Below, in pieces: positions 23,415-32,473 of a stretch of 40,169 nucleotides of DNA. Position 1 is the first letter of the stretch. The number at the start of each line of letters is the position of its first letter. Source of the stretch: Bacteroidales bacterium (lineage in GTDB: Bacteria > Bacteroidota > Bacteroidia > Bacteroidales > JAADGE01); contig JAKISF010000007.1 of NCBI GenBank assembly GCA_021648725.1, positions 1-40,169 on the forward strand, in the 5' to 3' direction. The notes beneath the pieces are model-generated. The model was not told the DNA's origin, searched no databases, and worked only from the letters and a program-made list of their open reading frames with translations. A program made the position numbers and the translations under genes.

Positions 23415-24017
23415 CTAATATTTTATTTTCTTTAGCAAAAAGGTTAATATCTTTTTTGTTGATTCTTCAAGTGTCAACTCGTCTGTATTTACTATAATGT
23501 CCGGATGTTGCGGAATTTCAAACGGAGAACTTATACCCGTAAAGTTTTTTAATTCTCCTCTGCGAGCTTTGGCATAGAGACCTTTTGTATCTCTTTGTTC
23601 GCAAACTTCAATAGGCGTGCTTACGTAAACTTCTATCAGGTTTTCTTTTCCGATAATACTTTTTGCCATATTCCTGGATTCTTTTGTGGGGCTGATAAAG
23701 CAGTTTATGGCGATTACACCGCAATTTAAGAATAACTTTGTTACTTCTGCAATTCTTCGGATGTTTTCAACACGGTCGGTTTCGGTAAATGTTAAATTTT
23801 TATTTATTCCTGAACGGATATTATCTCCGTCAAGAATTTGGGTTAAATAACCTCGATTAAACAGTTCTTTTTCTATCGCAGCACCCAAGGTTGTTTTTCC
23901 TGAACCCGAGAGCCCGGTAAACCAAAGAACTTTTGCTTTTTGCTTTAAAAGGTGCTCTTTTTGTTCCTTATTTACTATTTGGTTAAATACCGTAAAAATA
24001 TTATTTTCTTTCTTCAT
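23415..24017 (-). CDS. cysC: Adenylylsulfate (APS) kinase
   Basis: 200 residues, the normal CysC length. Walker A GLSGSGKTTLG near 35-45; DGDNIRSGINKNLTFT near 61-76; the phospho-acceptor serine region CFISPTKESR; GLYAKARRGE and FTGISSPFEIPQHPDI, the APS-binding lid. It phosphorylates APS to PAPS. No ATP sulfurylase genes are nearby, so APS must come from elsewhere. Its place at the head of the glycan operon, with a sulfotransferase at 11275-12102, points to PAPS for glycan sulfation rather than assimilation. It has a promoter-like box upstream and is followed within 2 bases by legB. Confidence 0.92.
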   Translation of the reverse strand: MKKENNIFTVFNQIVNKEQKEHLLKQKAKVLWFTGLSGSGKTTLGAAIEKELFNRGYLTQILDGDNIRSGINKNLTFTETDRVENIRRIAEVTKLFLNCGVIAINCFISPTKESRNMAKSIIGKENLIEVYVSTPIEVCEQRDTKGLYAKARRGELKNFTGISSPFEIPQHPDIIVNTDELTLEESTKKILTFLLKKIKY

Positions 24018-24055
24018 ACTTTGTAAACCTGAGAGGATATTTAAACTTAGACCTG

Positions 24056-24063
24056 CAAAAATA
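24056..24063 (-). promoter_or_regulatory. -7 box of a likely glycan-operon promoter
   Basis: TATTTTTG on the minus strand matches TAnnTTTG and lies ~38 bases before the cysC ATG, in the 94-base gap after thiL. The -33 region is T-rich with no clean TTTG. It is the only sizeable gap at the upstream end of the gene set, so the operon promoter is expected here. Confidence 0.45.
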
Positions 24064-24111
24064 AAAAAAAGTTTGAAACCGGAAAATGCGAGAGTTTTTT
24101 ATATGCGGAAT

Positions 24112-25128
24112 TTATGAATGACTCCAACCCTGTGCTTCAATTTTAATTTCCGTACCATCGCCGGCAATTAAATAATTCCCTTTTGATTGCTCAGTTATAT
24201 GCCCGATAATTGTAATATCCGAATTTTTATCAATTTTATCAAAGTCGTTTTGGGAAATCGTAAATAAAAGTTCATAATCTTCGCCTCCGTTCATTGCAAA
24301 AACAGTAGCGGCAATTAAAAGTTCGTCTGCAAAAGTTTTTGTCTGATCGGCAACCGGTAATTTTTGGTCATATATTCTGCTTCCGCATTTTGATTGTTCA
24401 GAAATATGTAAGATTTCAGAAGATAAACCGTCGGAAATATCAATCATTGACGTAGGTTTTACATTCAAATTGCCTAAAAGTTCAATAATATCCTTTCGTG
24501 CTTCAGGCTTTAATTGTCTTTCAAGAATATAATCATGACCTTTCAGTTCCGGTTGAATTTCAGGATTACTTTTAAAAACTTCTTTTTCTCTTTGCAATAA
24601 TTTTAAACCGGCATAAGCTCCTCCCAAATCACCTGAAACACAGATTAAATCATTCGGTTTTGCTCCGGTTCTGTAAACAATTTTTTCTTTTTCAGCCTCG
24701 CCTATTGCAGTAATGCTGATAACAAGCCCTGTAACCGAAGAACTTGTATCTCCTCCGATTAAATCAATACCGTAATTTTTACAAGCCAAATGTATTCCCG
24801 AATACAATTCATCAATAGCTTCCAGCGTAAAACGACTTGAAAATGCAACTGAAACAGTAATTTGTTTCGGCACGGCATTCATTGCATAAACATCCGACAA
24901 ATTTACGACAACTGCCTTATATCCAAGATGTTTAAGTGGGACATAAGATAAATCAAAATGAACTCCTTCAATTAATAAATCGGTAGTTATTATTGTTTGC
25001 TTATTTTTATATTCCGTTACGGCGGCATCATCTCCTATTCCTATTATTGTAGAAGAATTATTTATTTTTATATCTTTGCTGAGTCGTTTTATCAAACCAA
25101 ATTCACCAAGTTCCGAAATGCTTGTCAT
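24112..25128 (-). CDS. thiL: Thiamine-monophosphate kinase
   Basis: 338 residues. ThiL signatures: GEFGLIKRL at the start, IIGIGDDAAV near residue 28, TTDLLIEGVHFD near 48-59, NLSDVYAMNA, IGGDTSSS near 120, SGDLGGAYAGL, and DISDGLSSEILHI. It phosphorylates thiamine monophosphate to the diphosphate cofactor using ATP. It is divergent from the lipoprotein gene at 25157, only 28 bases away, and is probably a chromosomal neighbour rather than part of the glycan pathway. The minus-strand region holds CATCTTTG, one mismatch from a -7 box, just upstream. Confidence 0.92.
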   Translation of the reverse strand: MTSISELGEFGLIKRLSKDIKINNSSTIIGIGDDAAVTEYKNKQTIITTDLLIEGVHFDLSYVPLKHLGYKAVVVNLSDVYAMNAVPKQITVSVAFSSRFTLEAIDELYSGIHLACKNYGIDLIGGDTSSSVTGLVISITAIGEAEKEKIVYRTGAKPNDLICVSGDLGGAYAGLKLLQREKEVFKSNPEIQPELKGHDYILERQLKPEARKDIIELLGNLNVKPTSMIDISDGLSSEILHISEQSKCGSRIYDQKLPVADQTKTFADELLIAATVFAMNGGEDYELLFTISQNDFDKIDKNSDITIIGHITEQSKGNYLIAGDGTEIKIEAQGWSHS

Positions 25129-25156
25129 TATTGTTTAATTTAAATAAGTTGCAAAG

Positions 25157-25618
25157 ATGAGAAAAAAAATAAAATCAACATATTTATTAGTTATTATTCT
25201 TTTCGGTTTATTAAGTTGTAATACAAAAGATGTAAACATCGGTGATATCAAAGACGTTAAACTAGGAGGAATAAATTCAGACAATATTTCTTTAAACATA
25301 ACCGTTCCGATAAGTAATCCGAATAACTTTAAAATTAAGATTAAAAAGTATAATTTAACCTTAAAAATAAATAATCAAACTTTTAAACTTATTGAAAATA
25401 ATAAAAACATAGTTATTTCAAGAAAATTTAACGGAACAATCTCTTTTCCGATTAAATTAAAAAGCGAAAAACTATTTAATTTAAAAACTGTCAAGACTCT
25501 ATACCAACTTTTTTCATCAAAGAAAGCTGAAATTGAAATAATCGGTACAATAAAAATTAAAGTTATGTGTATTCCTAAAAAAATACAAATTAAAGAAAAA
25601 AGAACTGTTAACTTCTGA
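25157..25618 (+). CDS. LEA14-like lipoprotein
   Basis: 153 residues. A signal sequence with lipobox ends LFGLLSC (Cys21), so the protein is probably a lipoprotein. The remainder is a small beta-rich domain typical of LEA type 2/WHy proteins: SLNITVPISNPNNFKIKIKKYN, then a beta-strand-rich C-terminus (IEIIGTIKIKV). Function is unknown; such proteins are common in Bacteroidota envelopes. It shares a very short divergent intergenic region with thiL. Confidence 0.7.
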   Translation: MRKKIKSTYLLVIILFGLLSCNTKDVNIGDIKDVKLGGINSDNISLNITVPISNPNNFKIKIKKYNLTLKINNQTFKLIENNKNIVISRKFNGTISFPIKLKSEKLFNLKTVKTLYQLFSSKKAEIEIIGTIKIKVMCIPKKIQIKEKRTVNF

Positions 25619-25668
25619 TAATTTTCCGTTTTTTACTATTTTTGGAAATTCTTAAACCAAAGTTTAAA

Positions 25669-26121
25669 ATGAAAACTATTACAATATTTATCATCATTTT
25701 TCAATTATCGTTCATTGTTTTTTCCCAGAAACAAACATTTAAAATTGAAGATTCTGGAATTACACCCTCATATAAAGTTGCAGGTAACGGAAATATTAAC
25801 ATCACACAAGATGCTAAAATATTACAAATAGTTAAAAGACACAAAGAGCTTAACAATAACAAGTTTCCGGGCTGGAGAGTTCAAATATATTTCGGCTCCG
25901 GGCAAAAAGCAATGGCGGAAGCCCAAAGTGCAAAAAAACATTTCTTAATAAGATACGGAAATAATTTAGGAGCATATATTGTTTATGATTCTCCCTTTTA
26001 CAAAGTAAGAGTCGGTGATTTCAGAACAAAAGCCGAAGCATTAAATTTTAAAGATAAAATAAAATCAACATTCCATGAATCATGGATTGTTACCGACAGA
26101 ATTAATTATCCTTTTGAATAA
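25669..26121 (+). CDS. SPOR-domain periplasmic protein
   Basis: 150 residues from the ATG at 25669, chosen because it begins the signal peptide MKTITIFIIIFQLSFIVFSQ; an upstream in-frame ATG at 25642 adds nine residues ahead of it. After a linker, the C-terminal SPOR domain runs from about residue 70: WRVQIYFGSGQKAMAEAQSA, then YDSPFYKVRVGDFRTKAEAL. SPOR domains bind denuded peptidoglycan glycan strands. Its 3' end is about 46 bases before the next gene's signal peptide start. The exact cellular role is unknown. Confidence 0.8.
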   Translation: MKTITIFIIIFQLSFIVFSQKQTFKIEDSGITPSYKVAGNGNINITQDAKILQIVKRHKELNNNKFPGWRVQIYFGSGQKAMAEAQSAKKHFLIRYGNNLGAYIVYDSPFYKVRVGDFRTKAEALNFKDKIKSTFHESWIVTDRINYPFE

Positions 26122-26167
26122 TAATTGGTTATATTGTAAATACCGGTTAACGAATTTTAAAACAGCC

Positions 26168-26920
26168 ATGAAAAAAACAATTTTCATCTTTATTTTATTA
26201 ATTATTTCAACATCAAGCTTCTCTCAAATAGTAAATGTCGAAAAAAAGAGAAAACAAAAGAAGGGATTTCAGGCAACAATCGGTTTAAATTTTACTGTTA
26301 AAGAAACCGGAAGTCGCATACTTGAACTAAAGAATAATATTGATCTGCAATATTCAAACAAAGCTCACAATATTATCCTCCTTAATAATATTAAACTTTT
26401 AAGTGTTGATAAAGGTTCATTAATCAATAACGGATTCCAACACCTACGTTATAATTATACGATTAAAGACAGTAGTTTTTTAACCTTGGAGGTTTTTGGT
26501 CAATATCAATACAATGAACAAAAATTATTAAAAAAGAGAATAATAGCAGGGGGTGGACCCAGGTTCCGAATCGTTCAAAGCGAAAAAATAAGTTGGTATT
26601 TTGCACCTTTGGCTATGTATGAATTTGAACAGCTTTCTGATGATGATAATACTGAAATAAAATTATTCAGATTAGATTCTTATACAAATTTTCGATATTC
26701 AATAAGCAAATCAGTTTCATTTAATCTTATTACATATTATCAACCTGATTTCGGTAATTTTAATGACTTTAGAGTTTCCGGAGAAACAGGAATTCGTTTT
26801 CATATTAATAAATACCTATCCTATGGTGTTAATTATGCTTTCGATTATGATAGTCAACCGCCAACCGACATTCAAAATACATTTTGGTATTTCAAAAATA
26901 CATTGATTTTAAAGTTATAA
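26168..26920 (+). CDS. DUF481-like outer-membrane beta-barrel protein
   Basis: 250 residues from the ATG at 26168, the start of the signal peptide MKKTIFIFILLIISTSSFSQ. The rest is rich in alternating beta-strands with aromatic edges (TLEVFGQYQYNEQKLLKKRI, AGGGPRFRIV, FNLITYYQPDF) and ends in an aromatic/hydrophobic strand (FKNTLILKL), as in DUF481 salt-stress-induced outer-membrane proteins. No ligand can be inferred. An upstream in-frame start would overlap the SPOR gene and lacks a signal peptide, so it was rejected. Confidence 0.72.
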   Translation: MKKTIFIFILLIISTSSFSQIVNVEKKRKQKKGFQATIGLNFTVKETGSRILELKNNIDLQYSNKAHNIILLNNIKLLSVDKGSLINNGFQHLRYNYTIKDSSFLTLEVFGQYQYNEQKLLKKRIIAGGGPRFRIVQSEKISWYFAPLAMYEFEQLSDDDNTEIKLFRLDSYTNFRYSISKSVSFNLITYYQPDFGNFNDFRVSGETGIRFHINKYLSYGVNYAFDYDSQPPTDIQNTFWYFKNTLILKL

Positions 26921-26961
26921 ACTTCATCATTCTTCTTTCTTGTTTTTATCCCATAGTGTTT

Positions 26962-26969
26962 TATATTTG
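26962..26969 (+). promoter_or_regulatory. -7 box of the valS promoter
   Basis: TATATTTG matches TAnnTTTG exactly and lies 32 bases before the valS ATG. A TTG-like -33 element (TTTCTTG) lies about 19 bases upstream. Confidence 0.5.
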
Positions 26970-27001
26970 TAGATATTTTAAAATCTGACAGAAAAAGAGA
27001 A

Positions 27002-29635
27002 ATGAGCGACACTTCCACAAAATACAATTCAATAGAAACAGAAAATAAATGGTATCAATATTGGCTTGATAATAAGCTGTTTAAATCAACTCCCGATGAG
27101 AGTGAACCTTTCACGATTGTAATTCCGCCCCCGAATGTAACAGGTGTTTTGCACATGGGACACATCATGAACAACACAATTCAGGACATTCTCATAAGGC
27201 GTGCACGTATGCAAGGCAAAAATGCTTGCTGGGTTCCCGGAACCGATCATGCTTCCATTGCAACCGAAGCAAAAGTTGTAAATAAACTTGCAGAAGAAGG
27301 TATCAGCAAAAATGACATTACCCGAGATGAATTTATGAAACACGCTTGGGAATGGACACACAAACACGGCGGAATCATTTTAGAACAGCTCAAAAAAATC
27401 GGTGCCTCTTGCGATTGGGACAGAACAAAATTCACTTTAGATGAAGACCTTTCCGAAAGCGTTATCAAAACCTTTATTGATTTATATGAAAAAGGGCTGA
27501 TATATCGCGGAATAAGAATGGTAAACTGGGATCCGCAAGCACAAACTGCTGTTTCTGATGAAGAAGTTGAGTATAAAGATGAGCAATCAAAACTTTACTA
27601 TGTAAAATACAAAATTATTGACAGTGATGAATATTTGACCATTGCAACCACACGTCCCGAAACAATTCTCGGCGACTCTGCAATATGTGTTCATCCTGAT
27701 GACAACAGATACAAACATTTGAAAGGCAAAAAAATAATCGTTCCTCTGGTAAACCGTGAAGCTCCGATTATTTTTGATGATTATATCGATATTGAATTCG
27801 GAACGGGAGCATTAAAAGTGACTCCTGCACATGACGAAAACGATTATATGCTCGGGCAAAAACATAATTTGCAAGTTATTGACATTTTTAATCCTGACGG
27901 AACAATGAGCAAAGAAGCTCAATTGTATGAAAATATCGATCGTTTTGAAGTCAGAAAACTCATTGTAAAAGACCTTGAAAAATCAGGCAATTTTGTTAAA
28001 TCCGAAAATTACACCAACCGTGTAGGATATTCGCAAAGAACACAGGTCGCTATTGAACCCAAACTTTCAATGCAATGGTTTTTGAAAATGGAAGAACTTG
28101 TAAAACCTGCCATTGAAAATGTAAATAACGGTAATATAAACTTCTCCCCGAAACGTTTTGTAAACACTTATAACCATTGGTTAGAAAATGTAAGAGATTG
28201 GAATATTTCTCGTCAGCTTTGGTGGGGACATCAAATTCCGGCTTATTATATTTCCGGAACTAACGATTTTGTAATTGCTGACAGTATTGAAAAAGCACTT
28301 GAACTTGCAAAAGAAAAAACAAACAATAACAAGCTAACAGTCAGCGACTTAAAGCAAGACGAAGATGTTCTTGATACTTGGTTCTCATCATGGCTTTGGC
28401 CTATTTCTGTTTTTGACGGTATTAGAAATCCGAATAACGAAGAAATAAACTATTATTATCCGACAAATGTTTTAGCGACCGGACATGATATTATCTTTTT
28501 CTGGGTAGCACGAATGATTTTTGCAGGATATGAGTTCAGAAATGAAAAGCCTTTCAAAGATGTATATTTCACAGGCATGGTACGTGACGAACAAAGACGA
28601 AAAATGTCAAAACAACTTGGAAATTCGCCCGACCCGATTAAATTAATTGAAAAATACGGAGCCGACGGTGTGCGTTTCGGAATGATGCTTTGCTCACCTG
28701 CCGGCGGTGATTTATTGTATAACGATAGTTTACCGGAACAAGGCAGAAATTTCTCCAATAAAATTTGGAATGCCTTCCGCTTAACGCAATCATGGGAAGT
28801 TGATGAAACAATTAAACAACCGAAACATTCAAAAGTTGCTTTGCAATGGTTCAATGAAAAATTTAATGAGCAAATTGCAAATCTTGATGAATTATATGAT
28901 ACATTTAAACTTTCGGAAGCATTAATGTTGGTTTATAAATTATTTCGAGATGAATTTTCGTCATGGCTTCTTGAAATTGTAAAACCGGATTATCAAAAAC
29001 CGATTGACTCTAAAACTTACATTGAAATTAAAACTTATTTTGACAAACTTTTAAGAATTCTTCACCCTTTAATGCCTTTTATTACGGAAGAAATCTGGCA
29101 TCAACTTGAAAATCGTAAAGACGGAGAAAGTATCATGCTTGCAGAAATGCCGAAGGCACAAAGTGTTAGTAAAGAAATAATTGCAGGTTTCGACTTTGCA
29201 AAAGATGTCATTACACAAATAAGAACAATCCGAAAAGAAAAAAACCTTTCATATAAAAATAAATTAAACTTATTGTATAAAGATGAAACCGAAAGTTTTA
29301 ATAAAACATTTGAAAGTATTATCATAAGATTAAGCGGAATTGAGGAAATTTCGGAAACAAAAGAAAAGGTTGAAGGCGCATCTCATTTTGTTGTTAAAAA
29401 AACGGAATTTTTTGTTCCTCTCGGAAATTTAATTGATAAAGATGCCGAAATTAAAAAGCTTTCGGAAGAATTAAAATATGCAAAAGGTTTCCTTAACTCT
29501 GTTATGAAAAAATTAGGGAATGAACGTTTTGTAAATAATGCTCCGCCGGCTGTTATTGAAAAAGAAAATGTAAAAAAAGCAGATGCGGAAGCAAAGATTA
29601 AAGCTTTGGAAGAGCAGATTAAAAATTTAAGCTAA
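27002..29635 (+). CDS. valS: Valyl-tRNA synthetase
   Basis: 877 residues, the usual bacterial length. The HIGH-type motif is [13 protein letters not shown] (HMGH at 51-54) and the KMSKS motif is [11 protein letters not shown] near residue 535. The editing domain lies between ([10 protein letters not shown] and [12 protein letters not shown]). An anticodon-binding helical domain follows, and the C-terminal coiled coil typical of ValRS ([18 protein letters not shown] to [13 protein letters not shown]) closes the protein. It charges tRNA-Val and edits Thr-tRNA. The gene is followed by manC after 12 bases. Confidence 0.97.
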   Translation: MSDTSTKYNSIETENKWYQYWLDNKLFKSTPDESEPFTIVIPPPNVTGVLHMGHIMNNTIQDILIRRARMQGKNACWVPGTDHASIATEAKVVNKLAEEGISKNDITRDEFMKHAWEWTHKHGGIILEQLKKIGASCDWDRTKFTLDEDLSESVIKTFIDLYEKGLIYRGIRMVNWDPQAQTAVSDEEVEYKDEQSKLYYVKYKIIDSDEYLTIATTRPETILGDSAICVHPDDNRYKHLKGKKIIVPLVNREAPIIFDDYIDIEFGTGALKVTPAHDENDYMLGQKHNLQVIDIFNPDGTMSKEAQLYENIDRFEVRKLIVKDLEKSGNFVKSENYTNRVGYSQRTQVAIEPKLSMQWFLKMEELVKPAIENVNNGNINFSPKRFVNTYNHWLENVRDWNISRQLWWGHQIPAYYISGTNDFVIADSIEKALELAKEKTNNNKLTVSDLKQDEDVLDTWFSSWLWPISVFDGIRNPNNEEINYYYPTNVLATGHDIIFFWVARMIFAGYEFRNEKPFKDVYFTGMVRDEQRRKMSKQLGNSPDPIKLIEKYGADGVRFGMMLCSPAGGDLLYNDSLPEQGRNFSNKIWNAFRLTQSWEVDETIKQPKHSKVALQWFNEKFNEQIANLDELYDTFKLSEALMLVYKLFRDEFSSWLLEIVKPDYQKPIDSKTYIEIKTYFDKLLRILHPLMPFITEEIWHQLENRKDGESIMLAEMPKAQSVSKEIIAGFDFAKDVITQIRTIRKEKNLSYKNKLNLLYKDETESFNKTFESIIIRLSGIEEISETKEKVEGASHFVVKKTEFFVPLGNLIDKDAEIKKLSEELKYAKGFLNSVMKKLGNERFVNNAPPAVIEKENVKKADAEAKIKALEEQIKNLS

Positions 29636-29647
29636 CAAAACCCTAAC

Positions 29648-30736
29648 ATGAATAAAAATAACTATTGCGTAATCATGGCAGGTGGTGTCGGAAGTCGTTT
29701 TTGGCCTATAAGCAGAACTCAAAAACCGAAACAGTTTTTAGATATTCTCGGAACCGGAAAATCATTGTTACAACAAACCTATTCAAGATTTGTACGTGTT
29801 TGTCCTTCTGAAAATATTTATATTGTCACGAATGAAATTTACGCAAAACAAGTTGCAGAACAACTTCCGGAAATAAGTACAGACCAAATACTTGCTGAAC
29901 CGGCAAGACGGAATACCGCACCTTGCATTGCTTATTCAAACTTAAAAATTAAATCTAAAAATCCGGATGCCAACATAGCTGTTGCACCCTCAGATCATTT
30001 AATTTTGGACGAAACAAAGTTTGTTGAAGTGATTGAAAAAAGCTTTGAGTTTGTTTCGCAAAATGAAAGTTTATTAACATTGGGCATCAACCCTACCCGA
30101 CCTGAAACCGGCTACGGTTATATTCAAATTGACGACACAAAACCGGATAATTTCAACTTTATAAATAAAGTGAAAAGTTTCACTGAAAAACCCAACAGAG
30201 AAACAGCGGAAAAATTTCTTGAAAGCGGCGAATTTGTCTGGAATTCGGGTATTTTTATTTGGTCATTAAAAAGTATTAATAAAGCATTCGATAAATTCTT
30301 GCCCGATCTTGCAAAATTATTTTCAAATATTGACAGTGTTTCAAATATTAAAAAAGAATCAGAGTTTGTGAAAAATGCTTATGCAGAATGCGAAAATATT
30401 TCAATCGATAACGGCATTATGGAATATGCAGAAAATGTTTTTGTATATCCGACAAATTTCGGATGGTCAGATTTAGGAACATGGGATTCTCTTTATGAAA
30501 ATTCCGATAAAGATAAAAATAATAATGCAAGCAATTTCAATAATGTTCTCACATACAATACAAAAAATACTCTTATAAATATCCCGAAAAATAAACTTGT
30601 GGTTGTTGACGGATTAGACGGTTATTTAATTGCAGAATCTGACAATATTCTACTGATTACAAAGCGAGATAATGAATCAAAAATCAGAGAATTTGTAAAG
30701 GATGTTGAAGAAAAGAAGGGAGAAGAATTTGTGTAG
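29648..30736 (+). CDS. manC: Mannose-1-phosphate guanylyltransferase
   Basis: 362 residues, the single-domain form without a phosphomannose isomerase tail. The pyrophosphorylase signature is VIMAGGVGSRFWPISRTQKPK near residues 8-28, then AEPARRNTAPCIAY, VAPSDHLI, and FTEKPN further on. FVWNSGIFIW and NFGWSDLGTWDS are also characteristic. It makes GDP-mannose for glycan synthesis or GDP-sugar derivatives. It is 12 bases after valS and likely co-transcribed. It may also feed the glycan locus, though no GDP-mannose modifying genes are seen. Confidence 0.9.
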   Translation: MNKNNYCVIMAGGVGSRFWPISRTQKPKQFLDILGTGKSLLQQTYSRFVRVCPSENIYIVTNEIYAKQVAEQLPEISTDQILAEPARRNTAPCIAYSNLKIKSKNPDANIAVAPSDHLILDETKFVEVIEKSFEFVSQNESLLTLGINPTRPETGYGYIQIDDTKPDNFNFINKVKSFTEKPNRETAEKFLESGEFVWNSGIFIWSLKSINKAFDKFLPDLAKLFSNIDSVSNIKKESEFVKNAYAECENISIDNGIMEYAENVFVYPTNFGWSDLGTWDSLYENSDKDKNNNASNFNNVLTYNTKNTLINIPKNKLVVVDGLDGYLIAESDNILLITKRDNESKIREFVKDVEEKKGEEFV

Positions 30737-30782
30737 AATATTATGTTATTGCTTTTTCAAAATTAAAACTGCTGAACTTTTT

Positions 30783-31448
30783 ATGTCGCTTATGTCAGGA
30801 ATTAACAAAACAACGACTAAACAATCAAAAGCATTAATCGTGAAAACAAATAAACAAAATTCAAACAAATATGCCGGAGCAGGACTAATTACAGCAATTA
30901 CAGCTTCACTGTGTTGCATTACACCTGTTTTAGCAATAATTTCCGGAACATCAGGAATTGCAGCAAGTTTCTCTTGGCTTGAACCGTTAAGACCATATTT
31001 AATAATATTTACAATTTTTGTTCTGGGTTTTGCTTGGTATCAAAAACTAAAACCTAAAAAAGAAATTGAATGCGATTGCGAAACAGATGAAAAACCTAAA
31101 TTTGCTCAATCAAAAACATTTTTAGGTCTTGTTACATTTTTTGCTGTTATAATGCTTGCTTTTCCGTATTATTCTAATGTGTTTTATCCTTCTGATAAAA
31201 AGGAAGTTATTTTTATTGAAAAATCAAACATCCAAACAATTGAATTCAGTATTTCAGGAATGACCTGCAACAGTTGTAATAATCATATAAATTATGAAGT
31301 AAGCAAACTTAACGGAATAATAAATTCAAATGCTTCTTATGAAAAAGGAAATGCAATTATTGAGTTTGATAATTCAGAAACAAATATTACAGAAATTGAA
31401 GACGCAATTAATTCAACCGGATATTTAGTAACAGATAAAAAAAATTAA
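30783..31448 (+). CDS. merTP: MerT-MerP fusion mercury transporter
   Basis: 221 residues from the ATG at 30783 (ATG at 30792 is an alternative). MerT-like part: helix AGAGLITAITASLCCITPVLA with the Cys pair 44-45, a second helix near 71-86, a cytoplasmic CDC (97, 99) and a third helix near 112-130. The C-terminal part is an HMA/MerP domain with GMTCNSC (Cys162, Cys165). Fused MerTP is known in Bacteroidota and imports Hg(II) across the inner membrane. No MerA reductase or MerR is in the window, so the metal may be something else, or reduction happens elsewhere. It starts 46 bases after manC. Confidence 0.85.
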   Translation: MSLMSGINKTTTKQSKALIVKTNKQNSNKYAGAGLITAITASLCCITPVLAIISGTSGIAASFSWLEPLRPYLIIFTIFVLGFAWYQKLKPKKEIECDCETDEKPKFAQSKTFLGLVTFFAVIMLAFPYYSNVFYPSDKKEVIFIEKSNIQTIEFSISGMTCNSCNNHINYEVSKLNGIINSNASYEKGNAIIEFDNSETNITEIEDAINSTGYLVTDKKN

Positions 31449-31449
31449 C

Positions 31450-31662
31450 ATGAAAATTATTACAAAATCAATTGTAACTTGCCCCGAATGCGGACATAAA
31501 AAAGAAGAAGAAATGCCGACAGATGCATGTCAGTTTTTTTATGAATGTGAAAACTGTAAAGCAGTCCTTAAACCAAAAGAAGGCGATTGCTGTGTATATT
31601 GCTCCTACGGCACCGAAAAATGTCCTCCGATGCAAAAAAGCAACAGCTCGTGTAAATGTTAA
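31450..31662 (+). CDS. GDCCVxC-type small metal-related protein
   Basis: A 70-residue Cys-rich protein directly after merTP (a single base separates the genes). An N-terminal zinc-ribbon-like pair CPECGH is followed by FFYECENCKAVLKPKEGDCC and VYCSYGTEKCPP, the GDCCVxC signature. Some members of this family have selenocysteine where this one has GDCC. It is regularly found beside MerTP in Bacteroidota; its role is not established, and metal handover is a plausible inference. Confidence 0.82.
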   Translation: MKIITKSIVTCPECGHKKEEEMPTDACQFFYECENCKAVLKPKEGDCCVYCSYGTEKCPPMQKSNSSCKC

Positions 31663-31686
31663 TCAACTATTTAACAATTAAATTTA

Positions 31687-31914
31687 ATGAAAATGAAAAA
31701 ATCAATTTTAATTTTTGCAACTGTATTATTTATCTTTGCAGGAACGGTAACTGTTTTAACAAGTTGCGGAAACAATGAAGAAACAGAACAAATAAAAGAA
31801 AAAGAAGCTTGGGCTTGTCCGATGAAATGTGAAGGTAAAAAAACTTATGATAAAGCGGGGCAATGTCCTGTGTGCGGAATGAATTTGAAGGAAGAGCACG
31901 AACACAATCACTAA
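31687..31914 (+). CDS. Heavy-metal-binding-domain lipoprotein
   Basis: 75 residues with a signal peptide and lipobox (VTVLTSC near residue 27; Met3 at 31693 is an alternative start). The mature part is a single metal-binding domain of the CPM-x(n)-CPVCGM type: WACPMKCEGKKTYDKAGQ, then CPVCGMNLKEEHEHNH with a His-rich tail. Such domains bind Cu or related ions in the periplasm or on the outer membrane. It ends the merTP operon and is followed at once by a terminator. Confidence 0.83.
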   Translation: MKMKKSILIFATVLFIFAGTVTVLTSCGNNEETEQIKEKEAWACPMKCEGKKTYDKAGQCPVCGMNLKEEHEHNH

Positions 31915-31951
31915 AAAAAGAAAGTTTGTCTATGGGCAAGCTTCTTTTTTT
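31913..31951 (+). terminator. Rho-independent terminator of the merTP operon
   Basis: Stem AAAAAAAGAAAGTTTGTC pairs with GGCAAGCTTCTTTTTTT, with one bulged A and two G-U pairs, loop TATG. It ends in a T run and begins within the stop codon of the metal-binding lipoprotein gene. Confidence 0.8.
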
Positions 31952-32003
31952 ATTCTGTTATTCGTATGTCATTAAATTTATAAATGTTATTAAATTTGCA
32001 TCT

Positions 32004-32429
32004 ATGAATAAAAACATAGACAATAAGCTTAACTCTCGAAATATAAAACTGACTGCAATGCGGCAGTTGATCTTAGAAATACTTACCGAGCAAAAAACAG
32101 CAATAAGTTTACCTGAACTTGAAGAAAAGTTTACTTATGCAGACAAATCAACATTATACAGAACCTTAAAAACCTTCCAAGACAACAAACTGATACACAG
32201 CATAGATGATGGCTCGGGAGCAATACGCTATGCAGTTTGTGATGATACTTGCGAGTGTAACCCGGAAGATTTACACCTTCATTTTTACTGTACTTCATGC
32301 AAACAGACTTTTTGCTTTACCGAAATTCCGGTTCCTATTATAAATTTGCCCTCCGACTTTTCTCTTGAAAGTGTTAACTTTGTTGTAAAAGGCATATGCC
32401 CGGAGTGCAAAAAAGAAAAAAATGAATAA
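32004..32429 (+). CDS. Fur-family metal-responsive regulator
   Basis: 141 residues from the ATG at 32004, preceded by TTAAATTTGC, which contains a -7-like TAAATTTG, so the mRNA probably has a short leader. A winged helix (LTAMRQLILEILTEQ, then TLYRTLKTFQDNKLI) precedes a metal-binding half with HLHF (91-94) and two Cys pairs, C96-x2-C99 and C132-x2-C135, the structural zinc site of Fur/Zur proteins. The metal sensed cannot be read. Its position between the merTP and efflux operons, just before a 15-bp palindrome, suggests it controls the efflux operon. Confidence 0.82.
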   Translation: MNKNIDNKLNSRNIKLTAMRQLILEILTEQKTAISLPELEEKFTYADKSTLYRTLKTFQDNKLIHSIDDGSGAIRYAVCDDTCECNPEDLHLHFYCTSCKQTFCFTEIPVPIINLPSDFSLESVNFVVKGICPECKKEKNE

Positions 32430-32433
32430 ACTT

Positions 32434-32448
32434 TGCAACCGAGTTGCA
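32434..32448 (+). promoter_or_regulatory. 15-bp perfect palindrome, candidate operator
   Basis: TGCAAC-CGA-GTTGCA lies 4 bases after the stop of the Fur-family gene and 25 bases before the start of the next gene. The -7-like TATATTTG lies downstream at about 32461-32468, so repressor binding here would overlap the promoter. The spacing and symmetry resemble Fur/Zur-class sites. It was not seen elsewhere in the window by eye. Confidence 0.65.
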
Positions 32449-32473
32449 TCAAATTTTATTTATATTTGCACCG

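Noticed and set aside
27086-29325. Several open frames antisense to valS
   Set aside because: They are shadows of the conserved valS reading frame and have no family features.
30702-30782. A longer merTP starting inside manC
   Set aside because: The extra N-terminus would overlap manC and is Cys/Lys-rich without MerT similarity; the membrane part begins after the ATG at 30783.
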